Below are positions 43,601 through 55,300 of a stretch of DNA of 64,000 bases, in pieces; the stretch's first letter is position 1, and every line of letters starts with the position of its first letter. The DNA is from Arbacia lixula (taxonomy: Eukaryota; Echinodermata; Echinoidea; Arbacioida; Arbaciidae), in contig OZ022591.1 in NCBI GenBank assembly GCA_963669155.1, positions 10,464,081-10,528,080 on the forward strand, given 5' to 3'. Below the pieces are notes generated by a model. The model was given only the letters and a program-made list of their open reading frames with translations. It was not told where the DNA came from and ran no database searches. The translations under genes were made by a program, and so were the position numbers.

Positions 43601-44535
43601 GCTGATCAGAGATGTTGTGTTAAGTTTGTAAATAAACATTATTTAACCCTTGACTGCTACATTCTCTCATTTTCATGGATGTAGCACAGGGACCACACAG
43701 TTCCTTGCAGCTTTAGGTTAAATGGTCGGCAGGGAACTGCAGTTACCCTGTAAGCATGCAAGACTTAGGTACCAGCTTACAGTGTTAACCCTCTCAGTAC
43801 CATGGGCTCATTCACTGTGTTATAAACCAATGGTGTCTTCACGCCTTGGTACAAAGAGGATTAAAAGCCTGTGTTCACTTTTGGTGTTTGACGTCACGAT
43901 ATGAGCTATGTGTCATGTTTGAACACAGCTCCGAGCTAAACATGATTCTTTGAGCTGGTATCCAACGCTTCAGCCATCGAGCAGTCAAAAATGTGTTGTA
44001 CGGACGTGTCAAATCAACTTCAAGTACCATTTGCTCAGATTCGCATCTCCCTTCCCACAATGCACTGCCTGCAGTCTCTTGGATGAGTTGGCTGTCCGTT
44101 ATCTTATCCATCCTCTCTTTGTGAGATGACTCCTGCTATCTCTGTCTCTATCTAATATCACACAGATGCAATGCCAGTTTGTTGTCAAAATTCCATGTTT
44201 TTCCCAAGATGTCCTACCAAGTTTCATATATCCAGCACCGCATTGAACCCGACTAATACCTTGGTCACAACCGGCCTTGCACCTCTCTGCATGTGGTCTG
44301 CATCTTGTTTCGCTGAAAATCCATACATCGGACGCAAGGAGGTGCACATTTTTTCAGGCCATACTAGAAGTTGGCATGGAAGCTGCCGACACGCATGGCC
44401 AGTTGTGACCAAGGCAATAAGCCGCAATCTCCCAAAGATCCAACCAGTCAGGGTATGGAAATGCTGTCACGACGGTGTCTGGTTTTATTTTATTCCCCAA
44501 AGCTCTGTTCGCTTTTTTTTTTAAGAGTTTTTATG
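40691..44535. other. AT-rich spacer between satellite and MEGF6-like gene
   Basis: No coding exon, RNA gene or LINE is seen. It holds a TATA-rich palindromic stretch at 40738-40800 and the foldback at 44259-44414. It could include a long alternative 3' UTR of the MEGF6-like gene. Confidence 0.45.
44259..44414. mobile_element. Foldback MITE-like element (156 bp)
   Basis: CCTTGGTCACAACCGGCC at 44259-44276 pairs with 44397-44414 at all but one position. An internal GGACGCAAGG and TTTTTTC recall the block at 28785-28880, which begins with a similar TAGTCACAACCAGCC, so two relatives may be present. Confidence 0.7.
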
Positions 44536-44541
44536 TTTATT
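44536..44541 (-). terminator. Candidate poly(A) signal for the MEGF6-like gene
   Basis: AATAAA on the minus strand 20 bases after the stop codon. Use of this site would give a 3' UTR of only about 45 bases; more distal sites are possible. Confidence 0.4.
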
Positions 44542-44561
44542 TCAGAAAGTCTCTGTTTTCG

Positions 44562-44629
44562 TTAGAATCCGTTGGGTCCTACATCTCCTCTCAGCGGCGA
44601 TGATGGAGTGGCAAAAGCATAGGGACCAC
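44562..44629 (-). CDS. MEGF6: MEGF6-like terminal exon
   Basis: It follows a strong acceptor (TTTATCTCCCAG) and joins in phase 1 to exon A. It reads [16 protein letters not shown]...NGF and a TAA stop. The tail has no hydrophobic segment, so a secreted product is expected. A different 3' exon cannot be ruled out. Confidence 0.65.
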
Positions 44630-47600
44630 CTGGGAGATAAAAAAAGAAGACACACAGCACGTCAGGATCATTCAAGCAGACTGATTTAATCAAGTTTTAT
44701 CTATCAAAGTCCCACATCCTGTGATGTAGGTGTATATGCAGTGCCACAAGTCTCTGTCCTGAGCTCTTTGTATCAGAACCATGTCATATTTAACAGCCCC
44801 TTGAACTGCTAACCAGTCAGTCAGGCTACTTATCCAAATAATCCTCCTTCCTATGCTGTCATGAACACAAGCTTTAAGATATGCCACTTACAAAATCCAA
44901 TCGATGATAAAGAAAACTACCCGAAACCACCTAGAATGTAGAATTCCTAAATTATATTCATCGAACATAAAGAAAACTACCCGAAACTATCTAGAATGTA
45001 GAATTCTAAAGTAAATTCATCTGCAGTTATTTCCACATTTATCCTCATCTTCAGTATCATCCAAGTAGACTGGTTTAATTAAAAGGGAACTAAAGCTTTA
45101 TGATAAGTTGATTTGAATAGAAGCAGAACAAATAGAGGAACAGAGAAGCACAAAAAAGGGTTAACTCTTTACGCGACATTTTTGCACCAATACACATGAA
45201 TCCCATAGAGCAGCTTTTAATCTGCCGCATAAGGGGTTAAGTATCAAACTCTGAGAATTGCGGACTTACCATGTTCACACTGAGCACCAGTAAAGTTGTT
45301 TATACATCTACATGTCCCTGTCCTGGAATCGCAGCCAGCGCCATTGGAACAGTCACAGTTGAAAGCACAGTTTGGACCAAATTTACCCGGCGCACACTCT
45401 GGAAGTGAGAAGAACACATCGGAATATGATGTGAAATGTGATAAGAAAAGATATTTTTTGGTGATGATAATATGCTCCATCCTGTACATGAATGAAAATC
45501 AAGTCAGGAATATGATGAACTAATATTATATATCATATGTAAAATATACATATGATATATCAATCATATAAATATTATATTTGCTTATACACTTTCTGGA
45601 AATAATGCTCCTGAACTGTATGTTGAATTGATAAAGACATGACTTTTTTCAATAAACAATCTAATATCATATGTGATTCTAGATTTAACCCAAGTGTAAA
45701 CATGTTTCATACACCAAAGATATAAATTAAATGGAATAAGTTATCAATTTATGTTGTAATAAACATTAAGCAGATAAAAGAAGTTTATTGAGTTTATTAA
45801 AATAAGTTTTGAATGACACAATAATCATACAATATACACAGTAAAAAACTGAAATGCTTCATAAATGTAGGATATAGTGTAGTCTTCTTCAGATTGAATG
45901 AATCATTTCCTCTGAATTGGGCTCGCATGAGTTAATTGGTTCTAAAATTTAAATAATTTTTATTCCTGATATCTAACATCACAGTGTACAGAGCCACTTT
46001 TGCATACAAGCTTATAATTATGTCTGAAAGGGCCCTGAATCATACATACCATCAGTACAGGTGTCCCCAGTGTGTCCCGGGGGGCAGTCACACGTGCCTG
46101 TGATGGCGTTGCATTGTGTTCTGTTGGCGCAGGTGCAGAACTCGAGGCAGTTGGGTCCATAGAACCCAGGTGTGCAGGCTGCAGATTGGAGGGGGAAAAG
46201 TGAGAACGGATTAACTCATTGTTACAAAGGTAACACCCCAAATGTGGAAAACATATGGACTTTTCGATGTTGCTTGTAAGTATCGGCTTTCATGGTGTTG
46301 TAGATAATACTTTGCAGTGCACCATGTGAGAAAGGGAGGGATTGGATTCTGTCTAGGAGATGTGGTATTCCTAAACAGTCCTTTCAAGACTCTTCCAGAA
46401 AGAATAAAAACCGTTCCTTTTTCAGGACTACTAGTCCTTTTCACCTTCCTTCATTTTAAGACTAACCACAACTCCTAGAAAGAATCAAATCCCTCCTTTT
46501 CTCACATGGTTCACTGCAAATTCAAGTATTGTATAGACTTTTGATATACAATTTGATGTGCCATTTGTCTAAGACCATGGGTCCTATTCTTGTTTGGTTT
46601 CAGGATACCAAGAACGGATCATCTTGAAATGACAAAATTGGTGAAAACAAATAAAATCTGGAACTAGTGATGACATCAGAATGTTTCTACCATGATTATG
46701 GCCCATAAATATAATCATTAAAACTAATAACCCTTATATACCATGAGAGAAAAATATTTCTGAGCCATCAGGCTCACATTCACACACTAAATAACAAACT
46801 GTATCAACTGTCATCATACATCGATGCATGTGCCGTGTGTGCATGCTATTGCGTATGCCCAATTGAATCTCTACACAAAAAGCCATCCTGGCTGAGACGG
46901 GCAAAGTTAAGTCAGTTTACAGAATACCAACTGACTTAATAGGTAAGATAGCCTAGGCTTTGGTGCATGGACACAACCCAGTCTGTCAACAACAATGTTT
47001 GGTAACACAGACTATGCCCCAATCCCATCCTCGCTCCAGCCAGAGGAGCTATGACGTTATTAGGGCGTAGTCTGTGTTACCAGACATAGTTGTTGACAGA
47101 CAGGATTGTCTCCATGCACCTCACAGCCTAGTACCTAGGCTATAGGCAAGACAGTTCTTTCAGAATATTTCCCTAGATGAAAAGACAGACAGACAAGTTG
47201 GGAGGAGCGGATATACTTACTCTGTTTGCACTCTGGTCCGGTCCTACCAGCGGGGCATCGACACTGGCCGGTGACTGGATCGCAGGTAGCATCCTTGTGG
47301 CAGTCACAGATACGACCGCAGTATGAGCCGTAGGTACCGGCCGGGCAGGCTGCAGAGAGGAAGGGGAGAATGAAGAAATGGTGGTGCATGGTGAGAAGTG
47401 GACCATGAGGGCGGTTTTTGTGATTTATCTTAAAGACAAAGTGACCCTTTTGCCGGTCAAAATAAAATTGTGATCAGCACTCAGTGCTAGTAAAAATAAT
47501 TGTCAACATTTCACAACTTGCTTAAAATATGTCTGATTTTTCCCAAACTTTTATCAATTTGGTTTTCTAAATTTCCTGCTTTCATGCAATGTAATTCAAT

Positions 47601-50600
47601 TTCAGGGTTTTCAATCAATCAATTGGAGTAGCTTGTCAGAGTCTGACGTTCTGTGTCAGATACAACACAGCATCAAGTGGGGCCTTTGTGCCATTGGCAT
47701 CTCAGAGCCAAGAGAGGAAAGTCAGTCTCTGACGTCACAGTTTCATTCTCCTTAAAATGATTCCAAGATGAAAGATGGTATTGGTAGACTGGCCACTCAC
47801 TGTATTGGCAGTTCTGTCCGTAGAGACCTGGGGTACATGAACAGCAGCCAGACATGCGGTCACACTCCGCTCCATTCTCACAAGTACATTCCTGCTCGCA
47901 GTTCATCCCGTACATCCCAGATGGACATTCTGTGCAGGAAATCAAGAATAGAGGATTAACCGTTAACCTGCCAATTGATGATTATCACACAAGGAATGCA
48001 CACAAATCCCATAGAGCAGCATCTTGTCTGGCACTAAAATGGTTAATACCTTAAAGAGTATGTAAGTTTTTTTAACATCATTCATGTGAGCAGTTCGTAC
48101 CAAACATAAAAGAAGGACATTCTGTGCAGGAAATAAAGGGAGAATTACAAACTCTAACTTTAAATTAAATATTCATTACTTATAAAGTATGAAAGTTACA
48201 GATATTTCTAGCTTTTTTAAAAGCAGCATCATTCACAGGAGGGAGAAGAAGCAGGGAAAGAAGGAGAATTTGTTGGATAAGCTGTCTGATTAGCGGATTA
48301 GCATCTCAAGGGGCATTTCTTCAGGACAAAAAGGTAAATATCTTTAAAGGGCCCCTGTCATCAAAATGCATGTCTACTTCTGTTGATGCAACTTAATATG
48401 TATATAACAAAATCACTAACTGTGCAATGGAATTGTGTGTCCTATTTTTTAAAAATGATTTTTCTATATTTTTTCTCAGCACTGATAAGCCCCGCATCCA
48501 AAATATCCTCCAACTCAAGATTCCCCCTGTGACATCATCAAAGGTAGAAATTAGCAGGATAATAAGCAGAACTTATTCACAAATTAAACATTGCAATGAC
48601 TAACTCCACCTGCCCACAAGAGCATCACATGTCTTCAGACAATACCATCTAACAACCTTTCATGTGGGAGTTTAAAGGAAATTTTGGAGGCGGGGCTTAT
48701 CAGTGCTGAGAGAAAATGAAGAAAAACTTATATTAAAATATAGGACACATATTTCCATTGAACAGTTAGTGATTTTGTTATGTACATATTATGTTGCATC
48801 AATATAAGTGGACATGCATTTTGATGACAGGGGACCTTTAAACAAACCAATATAAGATGAAGGTTTATACACACCTTCCTCGCAGAGTTCTCCTGTGTAG
48901 CCGAGTCCACAGTGGCACTCTCCTGTCACCACATCCAGCACCCCACCAAACCTGCAGTCCTTCACCAGCGAGCAGTCTGGGCCGTACGTACCGGACGCAC
49001 ACTCTGTGGGTAAACCAACATAGAGGGCGCAATTATATCTTCATCATCTTATTATGCATCGCTTTGTTTTTATTCAGTTCTATTTTTACCTATAACTTTC
49101 TTGCTATTTTTTTTTAAAATGAAGTTTATGAGTAAGCTGCTTTACTCCATTCATTATATAAAAGACAACATAAAAACATTTAAATCTCTCTCTGTCCCAG
49201 AAGAAATTAATGGTGTTGCAATTTTGAAGTAGGACTCTCATTGGATAATGAGATGGTGAAAATACTTTACATACATACATGTAGGATACAAAATCAGACT
49301 GGATAAAAATGTATATGATGAATGTCAACAAATACAATTTTTTAAGTGATACATGCAATTATGATCGCATCATATGTCAGTATGATGTCAGGGCATGGCG
49401 GGTCGAAAATGAAGGTTGAATTGCGACATATTTATGTTAGTCATCTAGGTGTTGTACTAACTAGGATACTTGACATTAGAGACATTCTACTCACTGGTGG
49501 CGCAGAAGCTGCCTGTGTAGCCGGCCGCACAGTCGCACATGCCCGACTCATAGTGGCAGCGCCCACCATTCTGACACTGGCACTTGTGCTGGCAGTCCTG
49601 CCCAAAGAATCCCTCAGGACAAACTGAAGAGAGAGAGAAAGAGAACAAGGCATAGTTGATGAATGAATGAATTAGTTTATTCTGATGAAATTATTACAAT
49701 TGAATCATTATGAGTCAGTAATAAATTTGAAGATGATACTAAAACTGCATAAATGTGGTTATTTATAAATAACTTGTTTATAAGTAAATGGAAGACTTTA
49801 ATATCAATCTCTTTAACTATCCTATTTAAATGAGTGTTACCTGACAACGAGTATACATTCACTGTTCATATAATAGGTGTTTATCATAAATATGTCATTG
49901 TTGTTTCAGCATTACAAGATTCTCATTATTCTCATTGCCATTTATAATTTATTTTATCTACACAGTGTCTGTTACATCTGCATATGCCCTTGTTGCACTT
50001 CAGTTATAGCAATGCCCATGACGTAGGCGATCATGGAGTGCCACAACTCTCTGTCCTGAGCCCCTTGCTCTGCTGTATTGGAGTATATATAACAAAGATA
50101 GTTCTATTGACAGTGGTTCCTGAAATAGGGGGCGTGGCTTACCCCTCTCGCAGAGTGCTCCGATGAATCCCGGAGGGCAGAGGCAGGTACCGTCGTCCAT
50201 ATGGCATGACCCTCCGTTCAGGCAGCTGCAGTAGTGCTGGCAGTCTGGGCCATAGCGCCCATGCTTGCAGTCTGCGATGGGGAGATCACAAAACGGTCAC
50301 AATCAACTCATGTACCATAAGATTTTAATTTTATTTGTTTATTTTTTCATCAATTCATTAGTATCATTTACCCAGGGTGGCCCCTTCATGCTTGTTTAAT
50401 CTACATATTTTCAATGAAAACTCACTCCATATCTACTGAAGATAGTGGATCAGCAACTTGTGCAGCTGAACAGGACCGGTTCACATTTGTGAAACCGACC
50501 CCTTTCTACTCACCCTTCTCGCAGTTGTGTCCCCTGAAGCCTGGTTTACACTGGCAAGTTCCAGATACAGAGTCACAGATAGTGTTGCGTCCGCATGTGC

Positions 50601-52350
50601 ATGTCTCCGCACAGTCCTGGCCATAGGTACCGGGCGGGCAAGCTGTGTACAAGAAGCAAGGAAAAAAATATTAAAATTTGCATATCATTTAGTAACCACC
50701 TGTATAGAGAAGCTACTTGCTCAGAAAGACCACCTTTCTTGTCTTCAATGAGAGGTCTTTATATACAGGTTTCGCTGTAAATGGAACCATTTTTATCGAT
50801 TTCTGTCTCCACTTTACAGGGTTGTCCGCCAATTTAACAACTGTTTTCCAGGGGAGTCTGCACTGTGCACATGTACACAAAACCAATATAAAAGTGAGTT
50901 AGCGAGGACTTACGAGAGCTGCATTCGTATCCAGCGAAACCAGGCGGGCACCTGCATGCTCCTGTAATGTGGTCACATGGGTTGTTGGATCCGCACTCAC
51001 ACGTCTGCGCACAGTCCTGGCCGTACATATCAGGCAGGCATGCTGGGTAAAATGAGAAGAGAGAAGAAATTATTCAAATTTTTTCTTTACATAACTACGG
51101 TGAGCATGATTCACAGACTCTAACCAAGAAACTGCATCTGCCAATATCACATATGTCAAATACTAGTAGCAATTTTAATACGTAAAAATGTAGATTTTTG
51201 GAATGATGCTCAAATTTGTTACATTATAGAGGATAAAGCATTACACTTCCTATGGAACTTCTAGCCATACTAATGTCATGACAGAACCATCCAAAATTAC
51301 TCTTACTTTGTACAAGCATGTAGACATAAGGGGAAAAATAAATATATATATATTTATATGAGCAGTAAAAGATATGCCACAATAACTATATCTCTGTCTC
51401 TGTCTGTCCCTCTGTCTCTGTCTCTCTCTCTCGCTCTCTTTCTTATTTGGATATGGGGGTTCCATTTTTTTCCTCATTTGAGAGCAATACAAATGGAAAA
51501 AATGCAAGCATAAACAGAGATAATTTCCCATCACAGTTGCTACTCTCTCATGCAATAATTTACTTGTTTCATAAATATACATGTATTCATTTACTGTTTT
51601 ATTTTGTATTGCATTGGGTTATGTTAAATTTGACGTATATCAGACTGGTGACCAAATACTCGGTGCTCTCTGCACACTTACGTTTATCACAGAGCCAGCC
51701 CCTCCAGCCCGTAGCACAGGAGCAGACACCAGTCTGAGGGTCACAGACCCCACCGTTCTGGCAGTGACACCTCTCCTCGCAATTCTCTCCGTGGTAACCA
51801 GGAGCGCATGCTGTAACCAGGGAAGGCAAGGAGCAAGAGGTGGAATAAACACGTGGCAAAAATATCTTTGTTTTGGGGGGTAGATGAATTGTACCATAGG
51901 TACATGAGATAAAGCAGTTGACAAAATTAAGTATGCATGTATGTCTGTAAATATATGGCAGAATGTCTACTCCTTACACATTCAAAGAGTCTTTTATTCC
52001 ATCTCATCTCTTACTCCCTCTTTCTTTATATCTCTCCCTACCTCGCCTCGATCTCTATCTCTCTCTCTCTCCACTATATTTCTCTTTCCTCGCTCCATTA
52101 TCTCTCTTTCTCTCTCCTCTCTCTTCTCTGTTTCACTCTCTATGTTTCTCTCTGTCTCTGGCTCTTTCTGTCTGTCTGTCTCTTTTTATCTCTCTTTCAC
52201 TTACTCTGTCTCTCTCCTCTCTCTCCCTCTCTCTGTCTCTCTGTATCTGTCTGTCTGTCTGTCTGTCTCTCCTCCCTCTCCCTCTCTCTCCCTCACTCCC
52301 TCTCTCTCTCTCACTCTGTCTATCTAACTCTGTCTGTCTGTCTGTCTGTC

Positions 52351-52386
<36 letters not shown>

Positions 52387-55300
52387 CCCCCTCCCTCTCT
52401 CCCCCTCTCTCCCCTCTCTCCTCTCCCCCCTCCATCTCTCCCTCTCTGTCTCACCTGTTTGACATCTATCTCCAGTCCAGCCGGCAGCACAGGAGCACGT
52501 TCCATTAACCTTCTCACAGCTCCCTCCGTTCTGACACTGGCATTGCTGCAGGCAGCCAATACCAAAGCGGCCCTCGGCACATGCTGTCCATACACAGGAA
52601 ACAATACAGAAAAGAACTCTTTAACACTCAAACGAAATGCTGCTCCATTGGATTTAAGTGCATTTATGGGGGAAATAATCCACGAATGGCACATTAATTT
52701 TGGACCAATCGAGTTGCAAATCAAGTTTAGTGATCATGAATCTGTGCTAGTTATCACAATTTTTTATATTAAAAACTTCTTTGAACTACAATCTTTTTTG
52801 CTCAAATTGTTTATAATTTCTAATATTCAAGTTGTAAATAAAAATAAATTGAATTTGTTTTGGGCCTTTCGTGCTCTTTTATAGGACTTACGTTGTTGGC
52901 ATGCTCTGCCCACCCAGCCAGAATTGCAGGCACACATCCCGGTCACATGATCGCAGACGCCGTTCTGACAGATGCACCTCTGCTGGCAGTTAATACCGAA
53001 GCGGCCGGTCTGACAGCCTGCAAGAAGAAAACAGCCACATGAATTACCATCTATTCAACCAATTATGTGCTTCATGAGGACATTCTTTGCTTCTGCCTTT
53101 CTCCACACAGATACTGAGCAGCAGGACTCTAATGTAATCTGCTGTACGGACAATACACAACAGGCTATGAGAAATTTTCAAATTATAGGACGCAATGAAG
53201 CCATACCCCTTTGATTACTGTGGTTTGCAGGCAAATATTGACACCCTAACTCCACCTTTTCTAATGAGGGCCAATCATAACCTTGACAAGGACTACCATG
53301 GATACAGAATTGCAGAGTTATGCTTTGTAATTCTAGTTCCAAAATATTCAAACTATGTAACAAATGTATGATTCGAGGGGGAGAGTTAGGGGAGAGAGAG
53401 AGGGAGAGAGAGGGAGAGAGAGGGAGAGAGAGGGAGAGATGGAGGGAGAGAGAGGGGGCATGTAACAAATGTATGATGCCAAAAATGTGAAGGAAAATGA
53501 ATGTTTTCAAATAATGATAAAAACAGATTTGACTATGTGGACTTACTCTGATGGCAGCGGATTCCAATCCAGCCGCTGGGGCAGATACAGCGCCCACTGA
53601 CATGGTCACACTCAGCCCCATTGGCACAGTCACAGGTTCCCATACAGTCCTCTCCAAAGAAACCCTCAGGGCATTCTAGGAAGGCAGGTAGGAATGACAG
53701 ATATCATGATCACAATTTTTTTGTGGTGATATGAAAGAGAGCAGGTCAATCATGTTTAACTTAAAGCACATGATGTGCTATGAGTGTGCTAACGGAAACT
53801 AAACTTCTGATTGCAGGGTGCCCTTGTAAAGCAGTTTTCTAACTGAATGGGCCTACCCTGTTTTATATTATTTGTAAATAAAGAAGACATGAATAATTAT
53901 ACAAAATAAATAAAACATATCACATAAACAAATATAATCTTAGAAATATAATCTTAGAAATGTAAGAGGGTGCCAATGAAATAAAGAATGCATCATCTAT
54001 CATTTCTCCACAAAAACACTAAATCCTTTGAATGAATATAATGTTGGTACATGGACTGCGACAATATATACACAATTAAAGTCTAATTTTTGTTGTAACT
54101 TAAGCTATGGGCAAAGACTTTCATGCACTAAACATTCGTACAACTTTGGTACCACACCTGAGGAAGTGTTGCAGTGGCGCACGAAACATTGTGATCTTTT
54201 TAGATTCCTTGTGACCATTCATTGCGAAACAAACGACGATCACTAGCAACTAGGAGTTTATTTGATTTACTCGTTTTACCTATTTTCTTCAAATTTATGT
54301 AACTTGTCTATTTAATGCAGGTATATATTTTAATCTTAATATCTTAATCGTATCTGTGAAAGACAGTTTGACTATCATTCTGTTGCCAATTTAGTGATTC
54401 TCCGTACCTCTCCTGCAGCCTTCTCCAGTGTATCCAGGGGGGCAGTTGCAGTTTCCGTTGACCGGGTTACAGCGAGCTCCGTTACCACAGTTACAGCGAA
54501 GCTGGCATTCTAGTCCAAAGTAGCCATCAGGACAGGCTACGAAAAAGAGAAAAGTCAGAATGATTGAAATTATTTTTCACTTAAGATTTACTCTCTGGAT
54601 AAATTGTAAATGCTATGAATCAAAATCCATATCAGGAGTAATTTGTACATGAGAAACATACATACTAGTTATACAACCACAGGAAGATGACTAAGGGCAA
54701 AACAACAAATTGTGGGTTTTTTTTTTTAAGAGTGACTATTTCCAATTCTAGTCCTTCCTCCCCCGCCCCCTCCAAAAAAAGAAATTCTCCAAGAATTACT
54801 ATTGTTATAGGTTGTAAACACATGCAGGCACGCAATAAAGTGATTACAACTCCTGTGTGACTCTAGATAATTAAAGTATAATAAATGGTTAGCATAGGGA
54901 ATGAAGGGGGGAGCTAGGGCTGAAGAGAAAGAGGAAGGAGGGGTGGGGGTAAGGGGGGGTGGGGTACTCACGTTTGTCACAGAAACGTCCCCTCCATCCA
55001 GGGCCACATGTGCAGGCCCCGCTGATGTGGTCGCAGGTGGCGTTGTTCAGGCACATGCACAGGTTCTCACAGTTGACTCCGTAGAAGCCAGACTCACAAA
55101 CTGAGAAGCGGGGAAAAGCAAGAGAAAGCAAATGTTACATATTTAGCCTAGCTTTCAGGCTGTTTGACATTTCTAATCCATACTGAAAAATACAGTCTAG
55201 TACTCACAGACTAGGTACTTGATCATTGCCCTCTTTTCTAATTCATTCCCGGAGAGGAAAATCAAGAATGATAATTCTACTGTAGCAAGACCCCTCAACT

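Noticed and set aside
51937-52884. A 315-codon plus-strand open frame and overlapping ones
   Set aside because: Most of it is CT-rich simple repeat read as Ser/Leu/Pro, and it crosses exon K in antisense. No domain is present.
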